A stretch of DNA of 64,000 nucleotides from a virus: positions 117,689 to 181,688 of IMG/VR virus record IMGVR_UViG_3300042541_001760; one strand, written 5' to 3'. Positions 48,386 to 56,726 of this stretch are shown piece by piece (the stretch's first letter is position 1; each line of letters starts with the position of its first letter). The position numbers were made by a program, and so were the translations under genes. Under the pieces are notes generated by a model. The model had not been told where the DNA came from. It searched no databases and saw only the letters and a program-made list of their open reading frames with translations.

Positions 48386-49182
48386 TTGTTGTCCTCCAAG
48401 AATTTTTCAATTTCTTCTCTTGTTATTTTCATTGGGTCAGAACCTATTTCTTCCACAAATTTATCACGAAGTTCAATTGGGATTTGAATGGTTCTTAAGA
48501 CCAAAGATACTTCACCTTCTTTTGAGTTTTTTTCATCTTTTTCAAAAAAGTAAGCCGTCATATGTGTTTGTTTTTCAGGATTTATCCCTACTAAATCAGG
48601 TAACTCAACACCAGATGTGGAATGAACTTCCTCAAAATATCCTCTAACCAAAAGTCCTCTTTCACCTTTGACTTGATAATTTTCAGGGTTATCTAAAATT
48701 TTATCAAGTGTTTCGTGTAATTGTTTTCTTATAATTTTTTCTCCGTTTTTTTCGGCGTCTTCAATCATAGATGGACTACCTAACCCATAAATGTATTGGT
48801 CTTGTAAGGCTTCAGGTGAGAATTCCAATACAATTTTCTTTTTTGGTTCAAATGTCGTTGGGTCATACATAGTCGGTGTAATACAAGCACCATCTAAAAC
48901 GGGTGTGTGCATCATCTTGGGGTCAAACATTTGGGGTGTTAAAGATAATGACAACAAATAACATTTACCTTTAAATTTTTGACCTTCTTTGTGTTTATAT
49001 GTAACATTATGAACAGTTTTACCATCTTCTAATTTGGTTACAGGATATTTCATAATGATTAATTCTTCACATTCTGAGAATTCCTCTGTTTGTAATATTC
49101 TTTCTTTATATTGTTCCAAATCTTCACCATATAGGTATTCAAATGATGATGTAATTTCTGCTACTAATTCTCGTAATTTCAT
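48382..49182 (-). CDS. Hypothetical phage protein
   Basis: 266 residues. The central region has YLLSLSLTPQMFDPKMMHTP, VLDGACITPTMYDPTTFEPK, then HETLDKILDNPENYQVKGER and a Pro/Ile-rich C-terminus. Probably a conserved phage protein, but not recognised. AAATTATG start context. Confidence 0.6.
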   Translation of the reverse strand: MKLRELVAEITSSFEYLYGEDLEQYKERILQTEEFSECEELIIMKYPVTKLEDGKTVHNVTYKHKEGQKFKGKCYLLSLSLTPQMFDPKMMHTPVLDGACITPTMYDPTTFEPKKKIVLEFSPEALQDQYIYGLGSPSMIEDAEKNGEKIIRKQLHETLDKILDNPENYQVKGERGLLVRGYFEEVHSTSGVELPDLVGINPEKQTHMTAYFFEKDEKNSKEGEVSLVLRTIQIPIELRDKFVEEIGSDPMKITREEIEKFLEDNK

Positions 49183-49185
49183 AAT

Positions 49186-49344
49186 TTAATCTAATTCATT
49201 TTCATTTATTTCATCTTCTCCGAATAAATCTTCTCCTTTATAGTTTGGGTGATTGTTCTTCATGTTATCAATTCCTGTCGCCCAAAAATATCCGATGACC
49301 GACGATAACATTAAACATACTGATAATAAAATAAAACCCTTCAT
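49186..49344 (-). CDS. 52-residue membrane-anchored acidic protein
   Basis: MKGFILLSVCLMLSSVIGYF forms a TM or signal-anchor segment (a Cys is present but no clean lipobox). The rest is acidic (KGEDLFGEDEINENELD). It fills the gap between two genes with 3-6 nt spacing. Confidence 0.5.
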   Translation of the reverse strand: MKGFILLSVCLMLSSVIGYFWATGIDNMKNNHPNYKGEDLFGEDEINENELD

Positions 49345-49350
49345 ATCTTT

Positions 49351-49539
49351 TTAATATCCCAATTGTAATGAGAATCTGTATGACCATCTTAACCAAGCAA
49401 GTTGTATACCAAATGCCGGTGTTCCAACTCCCGTTTCTAAGAAAGTATATTTATCATACCATATACTAATACAAGGTATGATCCAAATCCTCCCTTTAAA
49501 AGTAGAGAATTTATTTTGACTTATAAACCATTTTTTCAT
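49351..49539 (-). CDS. Small aromatic-rich protein
   Basis: 62 residues: SISLYDK-like strands IWIIPCISIWYDKYTFLETG, VGTPAFGIQLAWLRWSYRFS. Resembles a small flavobacterial phage family ending W-[LS]-x-W-x-Y-[RS]-[FI]-S. Perhaps membrane-associated. Confidence 0.55.
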   Translation of the reverse strand: MKKWFISQNKFSTFKGRIWIIPCISIWYDKYTFLETGVGTPAFGIQLAWLRWSYRFSLQLGY

Positions 49540-49542
49540 AAT

Positions 49543-49728
49543 TTATTGTTTAATATTTAATACCCAACGCATTATAGCATTCATCTGATGTTGAGCGTTT
49601 TGCTCACAAATCATTACTTCAATTTGGTGATTTGTTAAGTCAGGCTCATTTTCTATATTACGCATTACGTGTTCAGTATGTTTTAACATCTCATCATACT
49701 TTTTTAATATTTCTTCTTCTGTTCTCAT
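49543..49728 (-). CDS. Small helical protein
   Basis: 61 residues, all helical: EEEILKKYDEMLKHTEHVMR, NIENEPDLTNHQIEVMICEQ. No domain recognised. AAACTATGAG start context. Confidence 0.5.
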   Translation of the reverse strand: MRTEEEILKKYDEMLKHTEHVMRNIENEPDLTNHQIEVMICEQNAQHQMNAIMRWVLNIKQ

Positions 49729-49739
49729 AGTTTAATTTT

Positions 49740-49988
49740 TTAAACGTCCATTTCATGTTCTTTACATAAACTATATTCCACACAATCAGGGTTTGAGGTA
49801 TCAACAGGATTTCCACAATAACATAATTCATTATCACTATCAATCTCAAACCATTGTCCGTTTAATGAATATGCAGTATCTTTTACTTTTTCACGTTCTT
49901 CTATACAGTGTTTACATTCCAAATCTTCCGATGAATGAACACATACCACCCTTTCGTGAAGTGGATTCCATCTAACATATACTTTCAT
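49740..49988 (-). CDS. Cys-rich small protein
   Basis: 82 residues with VYVRWNPLHERVVCVHSSED, LECKHC, LCYCGNP and YSLCKEH: enough Cys and His for one or two zinc sites. The start VYVRWNPLxxxVxCVH is typical of a small flavobacterial phage family. ATGA overlap with the gene at 49985. Confidence 0.6.
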   Translation of the reverse strand: MKVYVRWNPLHERVVCVHSSEDLECKHCIEEREKVKDTAYSLNGQWFEIDSDNELCYCGNPVDTSNPDCVEYSLCKEHEMDV

Positions 49989-50560
49989 AATTTAATTTTT
50001 TCAATTACCCTTTTGGCTTGTTCAAGATTATGCTGACAATCTTTTTTATATCTTTCTAATCTATCTAATATGTAAACTTGCTCAGGTTTATCTGTAATCA
50101 AATTTTCATCTGTGGTTGGATATTCACTATGGACTGTCCAATAATCTTTATGGATGTAAATTGGGTTTAATTTACTATGTGGCGGTCTAATTAACATAAT
50201 CGTACCACCATCCCTAATAGTTGACATACGGTCTATTGACCATAATATACCACCTTCTTTAATGTACTCATTAATATACTCTTTTTTTTCAAAAATATCA
50301 ACCTCTGGAAATATAAGTTTGGCTGAGTTAGTTGGAGTGTAATTTGTTTCATCATAACCGGTCGTTACCATTTCAAATTCAATATTTAAACCTTCTTCTA
50401 ATGGTTTAACCATAATCAGATTATCCTTTATGTATCGTATTGAATTTGAGTCAGATGATAACTCGGTATACATCCAATGTGTTCCGTGTCCGAATGAATG
50501 TAAATCTGACCATTTTACATTCCAAATACCTTGTTCGTCTCTTGTTAATATTCCTTTCAT
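49985..50560 (-). CDS. MKG-family protein, long form
   Basis: 191 residues. MKGILTRDEQGIWNVKWSDL, HSFGHGTHWMYTEL, then NIEFEMVTTGYDETNY and AKLIFPEVD: the family shared with 31318 and 36947. The C-terminal half adds IMLIRPPHSKLNPIYIHKDY and a charged helix. Function unknown. Confidence 0.65.
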   Translation of the reverse strand: MKGILTRDEQGIWNVKWSDLHSFGHGTHWMYTELSSDSNSIRYIKDNLIMVKPLEEGLNIEFEMVTTGYDETNYTPTNSAKLIFPEVDIFEKKEYINEYIKEGGILWSIDRMSTIRDGGTIMLIRPPHSKLNPIYIHKDYWTVHSEYPTTDENLITDKPEQVYILDRLERYKKDCQHNLEQAKRVIEKIKL

Positions 50561-50563
50561 AAT

Positions 50564-50773
50564 TTAATGTGTTCCGTTGGTTAAACTTACTCCGTGTCTA
50601 AATCCACTTATAAAGTCACTTATCTCTTCTTGTGTCATATTTTCAATAACAAAACCAACCGCAATTCCGATCTCATTTCCAATATCTGAGATGTCTCCCT
50701 CATCATATGGAATTGCCGGTAATTTCATATAAATTTCATTCATTGCTTTTTTAAAATCTATTTGTCGTTCCAT
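50564..50773 (-). CDS. Small phage protein (SDFISGFRHG family)
   Basis: 69 residues from MERQIDFKKAMNEIYMKLP; the upstream TTG start is unlikely. ISDIGNEIGIAVGFVIENM, then EEISDFISGFRHGVSLTNGT. This pattern recurs among Bacteroidota phages. Role unknown. Confidence 0.6.
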   Translation of the reverse strand: MERQIDFKKAMNEIYMKLPAIPYDEGDISDIGNEIGIAVGFVIENMTQEEISDFISGFRHGVSLTNGTH

Positions 50774-50823
50774 AGGTTTAAAATTAATCTTTATATCTGT
50801 AATTGCCAACTCTAATTTTAAAT

Positions 50824-52032
50824 TTAATTAGAGAGGGGCGCTTTAATTGTTGGGTGTGATTGATAGTTCTCCAAAATAACATCATTGACTGAACTACAGA
50901 ATATACCATCTCTAACGTGTACTGTTGGTAGTGGATATGGTTCTCTTGTTCGTATTGGGACTTTTAACTCATCCAAAAGTAGTGAAGAGATAACCTCCGG
51001 TTCATTTAAATCTTGTGATAATAATGATTTTGCGTCTTTGTTTGTTTCAAATAATTTTTCTATTCTTTCTATGTGAGTTAATTCTCTTCCAATCTGCTCC
51101 TTGGCTTGTTCAATATGATTCAAATACAAATGTGTATCACCTAAGTTTCCAATCAATTCATCAGGTACCATATTTACTTCATCAGCAATCATCATTAGTA
51201 ACAATCCATAAGAAGCAATGTTGAATGGTAAACCTAAGAATGTATCACAACTTCTCATATTAAACATTAAAGATATTGCTCTACGAGGTACCCCTCTTTT
51301 ATCTAATGTAATATGATGGTCTGGGTATTCACCAATTAAACTATCAAAATGATTATCATACTTCTGTCTTTCTTGAACTGACATTTCTCTTGTATAAACT
51401 TGAAAACTATAATGACAAGGCGGTAACACTTGATGTGGTAAATCTGCAGGATTCCACGCTGAGACCATTAATCGTCTTGAGTCTGGATTTGTTTTAAGGT
51501 CGTTGATTAGATTTGCGATTTGGTCTATTGGATTTCTTTCCCAACTCCCCCACTCCGTACCAATACCATTTTCTATTTTTCCTTTCTCTATTGTTAGTAT
51601 TTTAGGTACATCCCAACTTCTCCATTGTTTACCATACACGGGCCCGAGTTCCCCAATTCTCCAACCATTTGCGTCTACTCTACTCTCTTCACCGTTCTTT
51701 ATCATTTCAATAAATCTTTCTTTGGTTGCGGGTTCTAATCCATCACCAACCCGTTTAAGGTAACCTTGATAAGCATCACCATCCCAAATATGACAATCAT
51801 TATCAACAAGGTATTTGATATTGGTATCACCTCGTAAAAACCATAATAATTCAGTTACCATTGTTTTGAACGCCATTTTCTTAGTAGTCAAGAGTGGAAA
51901 TCCAGTTTTCATATCGTGACGGATTTGTCTACCAAACACTGAGATTGTTCCGCCATTTCTTGTTTCTTTCTTTACTCCATTATCAAGAATGTCTTGAAGG
52001 AGTGATGTGTATGTTTTATCTATGTTATTCAT
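50824..52032 (-). CDS. thyA: Thymidylate synthase
   Basis: 402 residues; E. coli ThyA has 264, so several insertions are present (around residues 105-165 and 330-370). Motifs: TGFPLLTTKKMAFKTMVTEL, WLRGDTN-type WFLRGDTNIKYL, RRLMVSAWNP, the catalytic Cys in LPPCHYSFQVY, FNMRSCDTFLGLPFNIASYG and GDTHLYLNHIEQ. It methylates dUMP using methylene-THF and so depends on the DHFR at 2097. The C-terminus ends IKAPLSN rather than IKAPVAV. Confidence 0.95.
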   Translation of the reverse strand: MNNIDKTYTSLLQDILDNGVKKETRNGGTISVFGRQIRHDMKTGFPLLTTKKMAFKTMVTELLWFLRGDTNIKYLVDNDCHIWDGDAYQGYLKRVGDGLEPATKERFIEMIKNGEESRVDANGWRIGELGPVYGKQWRSWDVPKILTIEKGKIENGIGTEWGSWERNPIDQIANLINDLKTNPDSRRLMVSAWNPADLPHQVLPPCHYSFQVYTREMSVQERQKYDNHFDSLIGEYPDHHITLDKRGVPRRAISLMFNMRSCDTFLGLPFNIASYGLLLMMIADEVNMVPDELIGNLGDTHLYLNHIEQAKEQIGRELTHIERIEKLFETNKDAKSLLSQDLNEPEVISSLLLDELKVPIRTREPYPLPTVHVRDGIFCSSVNDVILENYQSHPTIKAPLSN

Positions 52033-52408
52033 AACTTTCTATTATAGTGTCTTTGTATGTTATTGTGATTTGTTTGGTTGGGGTGTTATTATCGTCCAAA
52101 TTTTTATGTAATGTATGGTCTTCATCGATACCAGTAAACATCTTTATGTTCTGAGATACTTCATTATGGTTTGAACCTGCAATAATACTCCTCTCTTCTA
52201 AACTCAACTCTCTTTCCTCAATGGTTAATCCCCACTTTTCAGAGAACTCTGTATCGGTTTTGATTTTGTTGATGAATTCACCTCTAGTTAATATCCCTTC
52301 CCCATTTAATATAGGCTTACCGCTAACAGATGGTGCCGCATTATCATAAAACCATTTAGTATATTCTTGACCAACCAACTCAATAAGACCTTCTTGTTCT
52401 TTACTCAT
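52025..52408 (-). CDS. Hypothetical phage protein
   Basis: 127 residues: LVGQEYTKWFYDNAAPSVSG, FINKIKTDTEFSEKWG, then a beta-rich C-terminus ending in SYE. The last codons TAT-GAA-TAA contain the ThyA start codon (8-nt overlap). Confidence 0.6.
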   Translation of the reverse strand: MSKEQEGLIELVGQEYTKWFYDNAAPSVSGKPILNGEGILTRGEFINKIKTDTEFSEKWGLTIEERELSLEERSIIAGSNHNEVSQNIKMFTGIDEDHTLHKNLDDNNTPTKQITITYKDTIIESYE

Positions 52409-52847
52409 AACCTTCTATTTTAGTTCCTCTAATGACATATCTAATTTCGTTCATTACTCCATAATCACCAACAAAGGACGCTAATCTCTCCTCAATAACT
52501 TGGTAGATATGGGTGAAGTTATCATTTATAAAATCCTCCAACTCTTTTTTTATTTGAGAATTATCCGCAAGATTTGAAAAGTTCTCATCTAAATTATGGA
52601 TTCTTAATAAAGGTGCTTTTCTAATTCGACATTGGAATGACCGTCCATTGTATTCAAACACAGATTGTTCTACTTTTGTTATATTAATGTTTAATTCATT
52701 TAATGGAATGTTGTAGTTCCACGGGTCATTTCCTTCACCTATTTGAGATGTTTTTTCCTCAATGAATTTATTAAAACCTTCGGGAAATCCTGGTTGATTC
52801 CACACGGATTCATCACCAAATTTAGTCTTTATTATTTCGCTATTCAT
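52401..52847 (-). CDS. Hypothetical phage protein
   Basis: 148 residues: VWNQPGFPEGFNKFIEEKTS, NGRSFQCRIRKAPLLRI, HIYQVIEERLASFVGDYG, ending in GYE. Overlaps both neighbours through the same TTATGA junction. Not recognised. Confidence 0.6.
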   Translation of the reverse strand: MNSEIIKTKFGDESVWNQPGFPEGFNKFIEEKTSQIGEGNDPWNYNIPLNELNINITKVEQSVFEYNGRSFQCRIRKAPLLRIHNLDENFSNLADNSQIKKELEDFINDNFTHIYQVIEERLASFVGDYGVMNEIRYVIRGTKIEGYE

Positions 52848-53127
52848 AACTTTTTATTAATTTCATTATATCTCTAGTAAGAGAACCCGCAGTTTTAGTT
52901 CCGTCAATAGTCCATCGGATAATAAGATGTTCAATTTCTGAGTAGAGTGTTTCGTTGGATGGTCTAACTTCTTCCCACTCCTTATGTTCGTCATCACCAA
53001 CTAACTTATAGTGTTTACCGTCCTTTTCCCAAATACAATCCCAATTTTCTTTTATGTGTGGATTGTCGGGATATGCTCTACCTGATTGGTCAAAATTAAG
53101 ATTTCCTTTTTTGATTTCTTTTTCCAT
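52840..53127 (-). CDS. Hypothetical phage protein
   Basis: 95 residues from MEKEIKKGNLNFDQSGRAYP, whose ATG lies just after the upstream TGA; the TTG upstream is not needed. WEKDGKHYKLVGDDEHKEWE, LIIRWTIDGTKTAG, ending in SYE. Confidence 0.55.
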   Translation of the reverse strand: MEKEIKKGNLNFDQSGRAYPDNPHIKENWDCIWEKDGKHYKLVGDDEHKEWEEVRPSNETLYSEIEHLIIRWTIDGTKTAGSLTRDIMKLIKSYE

Positions 53128-53128
53128 A

Positions 53129-53557
53129 TCAATCAATTATTGTTTCTATTGTGTGAGGTACAATCCATCTAACACAATCTTGTGGTAATCGGTGAATGTG
53201 TTTATAATTATTAATGTAACCCATCATATTGGCGGATCCCACGGCATTTGCCGAATGAACCATTACCTTACAAACAGGTGACCCATCTAACCATTTTTCA
53301 ACTAACCACTTGGTACAATCCATTCCCGTTTTTTCGGTGATGTTTTCGTAGTTTAAAGTATAGTTGTGATAGACATTTGTATGCCATTCCTTCATCGCCG
53401 AATCACCTAAATCGTGGTCTAAGGAAATCAATTCAATGTTTTCCAATCCGATTTCGGTAATCTTCTCTACGAACTCATCGTAGTTTCTTACAACAACCCA
53501 ATCACCTGTTTCAGGTTTTGGTGTTCTAAGGTCATCTAGGTAAATGCTCTGTCCCAT
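53129..53557 (-). CDS. cREC-type receiver-like protein
   Basis: 142 residues: IYLDDLRTPKPETGDWVVVR, NIELISLDHDLGDSAM, WLVEKWLDG, VMVHSANAVGSANMMGYI. This is the cyclic-phosphate-processing receiver (cREC) domain, with the acidic pair LDD and the HDLG loop. Such proteins accompany nucleotide or RNA-repair genes in other phages. Substrate here unknown. Confidence 0.75.
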   Translation of the reverse strand: MGQSIYLDDLRTPKPETGDWVVVRNYDEFVEKITEIGLENIELISLDHDLGDSAMKEWHTNVYHNYTLNYENITEKTGMDCTKWLVEKWLDGSPVCKVMVHSANAVGSANMMGYINNYKHIHRLPQDCVRWIVPHTIETIID

Positions 53558-53559
53558 AA

Positions 53560-53808
53560 TTAATCTACTAAATTTAAATTGTGTGTATTGAGTATGTCTC
53601 GTAATTCTTCACGGATTTTCTCAGCGAAATCTATCTCTTCACTTGTTGCTTCTTGACCAGGATTGGATAAACTCACTGCGTATTTGGTTACGGTACGTAG
53701 TTTTTGGTCTAAGTCCCACATTGCCATTTTCCATTTCCAACCATCTAAGGCGGTTGCCGCCTCTTGTGATTCTTCAACCGAATCAAATTCCAATATTATC
53801 TTTCCCAT
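53560..53808 (-). CDS. Small phage protein (EEL DxxLRxxxKY family)
   Basis: 82 residues: ILEFDSVEESQEAATALDGW, KMAMWDLDQKLRTVTKYAVS, IREELRDILNTHNLNL. Resembles a common small family in which a strand-helix start is followed by LDxxLRxxxKY. Function unknown. Confidence 0.65.
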   Translation of the reverse strand: MGKIILEFDSVEESQEAATALDGWKWKMAMWDLDQKLRTVTKYAVSLSNPGQEATSEEIDFAEKIREELRDILNTHNLNLVD

Positions 53809-53809
53809 A

Positions 53810-54073
53810 TTAATCTACTTGAATTATTGTTTGGTTTACTGTTGCTTTACCTTGTTTTTGAGAATAATTTATGACTTGTGGTTGTTTGTCCGCACTATCT
53901 TTAGGATACATAATCCATATACCACTACAACCATCACAAGGTATAACATTCATTAGTTTATAGATTTTACCGTGAATTTCTATAAAATCTATAGGTTGTT
54001 GAGTAACTTTACCTCTATCTTCACAAGAGATTAATGTTGTAAGTAACCCCATTACTATTAGTATCTTTTTCAT
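53810..54073 (-). CDS. Lipoprotein
   Basis: 87 residues. Signal with lipobox LISC (MKKILIVMGLLTTLISC). The mature part has IHGKIYKLMNVIPCDGCSGI (CxxC) and a Gln-rich C-terminus. Periplasmic or outer-membrane anchor expected. A pseudogene follows upstream. Confidence 0.7.
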   Translation of the reverse strand: MKKILIVMGLLTTLISCEDRGKVTQQPIDFIEIHGKIYKLMNVIPCDGCSGIWIMYPKDSADKQPQVINYSQKQGKATVNQTIIQVD

Positions 54074-54074
54074 A

Positions 54075-54366
54075 TTATTGTTTTATAAAAAGTTCGTAAA
54101 CACTATTTGATGTTCTGAATTTAATGTAATCCTCTCTCTGTTCAATGATTTCGGTAATCGTGGTAGTCATCCAAGTGTAACTACCTAAGTAAGGATCTAA
54201 AATTAATGACCTTTCTAACTTTGGTTCGTCATGAGATGAATTAAATGTTCCATCTGTTTCCCAATCAATCCTTAGTTAAACCATCACTTTCTCGCACTAG
54301 TTTATACTTTTCCGTATTTACATCCTCAATGGATAATGAAATTATTGGTTGGTTGTCTATCTTCAT
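54075..54366 (-). pseudogene. Frameshifted gene
   Basis: From ATG 54366 the frame reads MKIDNQPIISLSIEDVNTEK to GLTKD then TGA. A +1 shift near 54272 continues into IDWETDGTFNSSHDEPKLER and a further ~45 residues to a TAA at 54075. The two parts together make one plausible ~97-residue protein with no other stop. Either a recent indel, a read error or a +1 programmed shift at ACT-AAG-GAT-TGA. A TATCTTTG element lies upstream. Confidence 0.65.
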
Positions 54367-54423
54367 TGTAATAGTTTTTTACAAAGATAAGACAAATTAA
54401 GTTAACATACAATATTATTAACC

Positions 54424-55437
54424 TTATCTTTTTAACAATTTACCATCAATACCATAATAATATTGAGTTTGTTTATCAATAGGTATTATTGGATATAGAT
54501 GTGGTACACTTAAAGGATTATATATTGTTATCACTTCTTGTATTGTCTTGGAACATCCATTTCTTGTTATCGTAAGCTTTAATATAAAAATCCCTGTCTC
54601 TGTATACCCGTGAACAGGATTAACATCGTTATAAAGGATTGGTGTTCCGTCTCCAAAATCCCAAGATATTTCATCATAAGGTTGTGCTGGTACTAAATAA
54701 GGGATGATATATGGATCTTGTATGGCTAATAAAGTATATGGAACGACTAACTCATCTTCAAATATTGTATTTGATACTCCGAATTGGACTTGTTCAAATA
54801 TGGTATCATTCAGGGTTAATAGGTAATCCCCATTCGGTAGATTAAATATTGTGTCCGTATTTGGTGGTAACTCATAGTATGTGGATGGATCATTATAAGG
54901 TGTTAGTTCGTAAGATGATGATGATTCGTCATTGTTAATAATGACATAACCCTCCTCACAACCGCCAACCACATCCACAGTTAAGGGATATTCAAAAAAA
55001 ACACTAAATCTTCCATTGGAGACAGGTCCTTGACAAGTGTATGGCATTTGATGGTAACCAGGATTTTGTGTATCTAATAATCTGTATGGGGGTATATCAC
55101 CGATTATAAAATCCTGACCTATAACGAATGTTCCCGTGTCAGGTGAGATAATAATATTTAACGGGATTATCTTATCTTCGGTTAAGTTGGGAAAGCAATT
55201 AAAGACGTATGAAGTGTTTCCTATGGTTGTTGTTATGGAATTTAAATTGGATCCGAATTGTATTGCGTCATAATCCCAATCCAAACCATCGGTACAAGAA
55301 TCTGAAAAGATTAATATGGTATTACTTCCATTCCAAACATTTGGTTTATTAATAAAAATTCGTATGTATTTCGCATCTGATTGTCCATAACCAAATAGAC
55401 AAGTAATAATTAATAGTATCGTTAATAAGTTTTTCAT
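54424..55437 (-). CDS. Secreted PKD-domain protein with sorting-like C-terminus
   Basis: 337 residues. Signal peptide MKNLLTILLIITCLFGYGQ. PKD-like domain near residues 245-300: EISWDFGDGTPILYND, VHGYTETGIFILKLTIT, NGCSKTIQEVITIYN. The last ~25 residues (IPIDKQTQYYYGIDGKLLKR) look like a shortened T9SS type A sorting end. Probably host-derived, exported; role at the cell surface inferred. TATTTATC lies 5 nt before the ATG. Confidence 0.7.
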   Translation of the reverse strand: MKNLLTILLIITCLFGYGQSDAKYIRIFINKPNVWNGSNTILIFSDSCTDGLDWDYDAIQFGSNLNSITTTIGNTSYVFNCFPNLTEDKIIPLNIIISPDTGTFVIGQDFIIGDIPPYRLLDTQNPGYHQMPYTCQGPVSNGRFSVFFEYPLTVDVVGGCEEGYVIINNDESSSSYELTPYNDPSTYYELPPNTDTIFNLPNGDYLLTLNDTIFEQVQFGVSNTIFEDELVVPYTLLAIQDPYIIPYLVPAQPYDEISWDFGDGTPILYNDVNPVHGYTETGIFILKLTITRNGCSKTIQEVITIYNPLSVPHLYPIIPIDKQTQYYYGIDGKLLKR

Positions 55438-55459
55438 ATAACGATAAATATATGAAAAA

Positions 55460-55915
55460 TTATCTATAAGTCCGCATCAATCTTAAGTATTGGAAGTGAA
55501 AATAACTTATTAATAACACTGAAACCAACTCAAAATGATAAATTGATAGTATTAGAAGAGGTAATGAACCCAAAATACAATAAGAGACCCATTTGAATCT
55601 CTTATCCGTGTAAATTAAAAATGTACTGTGTGTGAAGAATATAAACGCCGATAAATTATGGATTAAGGCGAAATCGGTACAATTAAAATAGGTAAGTAAT
55701 AACAGAGTTATTGATGGGATAATCCACTTTCTGTTTATAGTTACGAAACTAATTGCGATGATGGTAAGTGATACTATAAAAACTAACTTGGCATCGGTGA
55801 AGTAATACCTTGAAAAGGATTTCTCATTAAATCCCCCAATTAAACCTAACAATATTGGCAACAAAAACCCTAATATATTCCCTATTGTACTGAATACTCT
55901 CAGGAGGGTTTTCAT
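55460..55915 (-). CDS. Integral membrane protein
   Basis: 151 residues, about five hydrophobic segments (IGNILGFLLPILLGLIGGF, AKLVFIVSLTIIAISFVTI, WIIPSITLLLLTYFNC, and two more). No known transporter motif. Could be an exclusion or holin-like protein; no direct evidence. Confidence 0.65.
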   Translation of the reverse strand: MKTLLRVFSTIGNILGFLLPILLGLIGGFNEKSFSRYYFTDAKLVFIVSLTIIAISFVTINRKWIIPSITLLLLTYFNCTDFALIHNLSAFIFFTHSTFLIYTDKRFKWVSYCILGSLPLLILSIYHFELVSVLLISYFHFQYLRLMRTYR

Positions 55916-55936
55916 CCCTTTAATGTTATTTAAGGT

Positions 55937-56242
55937 TTATTGTCCAATTACCAAATCATCAAAATTTAATTTACCCATTCCTTTGTCACCCTCAACAAAC
56001 TCATCATAAAAATAGGCTTTAACAACGGAAGTAATACTTTGTTCGGCTTGAGCGATTTTACTTTCCATCCAATCGTCCATATCACCATTCTCTTCAAGGC
56101 TCTCCCACATTTTATAAGCCAATGTAGCGATGGTGAATAATTGTTGTTTCGCCATTTTATTTCCATCAGCATCTTCATTAATAGGTTTCAATTTATTAAT
56201 GATTCTTTGTAGTTGATCCTCCGTTAATACGATATTTGCCAT
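55937..56242 (-). CDS. T4-like small protein with leader ending KPINE
   Basis: 101 residues. Leader MANIVLTEDQLQRIINKLKP then INE before Asp-Ala (E23). Body: ATLAYKMWESLEENGDMDDW, MESKIAQAEQSITSVVKAYF, a pattern I know from T4-like cyanophage proteins. The leader and body together suggest a virion or head-associated protein. TATTTATT lies upstream. Confidence 0.7.
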   Translation of the reverse strand: MANIVLTEDQLQRIINKLKPINEDADGNKMAKQQLFTIATLAYKMWESLEENGDMDDWMESKIAQAEQSITSVVKAYFYDEFVEGDKGMGKLNFDDLVIGQ

Positions 56243-56288
56243 AATAGTTTCTTTATTAATAAATAGTCGTGTATGAGTAAAAATATTT

Positions 56289-56726
56289 TTAGATTTTTCT
56301 CATCCAAATTATCCATTTTTGGTTTCTATTATAGACATTAATAAATTCTTGTTGTAATAGTTCCCCATAATTTATTGGACCTTCACTAACAAATGAATTA
56401 ACACTACCGACAAATCTTGGTGTCTGTTTCAATTCAAAATACCACAAGTATCCACTTGGGTAAAACGAATATTCACATTGAATCCCATTATAAAACAGTT
56501 CTGAATTATTAACAAACATCAATGTATCTGAAACCAATTCAGGTTCGGTGATAAAATTAAGTGATTGGAATTTATATATCACCCAAGTCGTATTAACAAA
56601 AGACGGAATATCGGATGTTGGTGGTTGAGTAATTTGTTTGTATATTGGTGGTTCAATTGGGTCTTTTTCCTGACAAGATGTCATAAGACCCAAAATAAGT
56701 GATAAAATAACAATTACGTTTTTCAT
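56289..56726 (-). CDS. Lipoprotein
   Basis: 145 residues. Lipobox LMTSC, then a Pro/Glu-rich linker (QEKDPIEPPIYKQITQPPT), and a beta-rich domain (NTTWVIYKFQSLNFI, YSFYPSGYLWYFEL) of the lipocalin-like type common in Bacteroidota. Ends 1 nt before the next gene's stop. Likely host-derived. Confidence 0.7.
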   Translation of the reverse strand: MKNVIVILSLILGLMTSCQEKDPIEPPIYKQITQPPTSDIPSFVNTTWVIYKFQSLNFITEPELVSDTLMFVNNSELFYNGIQCEYSFYPSGYLWYFELKQTPRFVGSVNSFVSEGPINYGELLQQEFINVYNRNQKWIIWMRKI

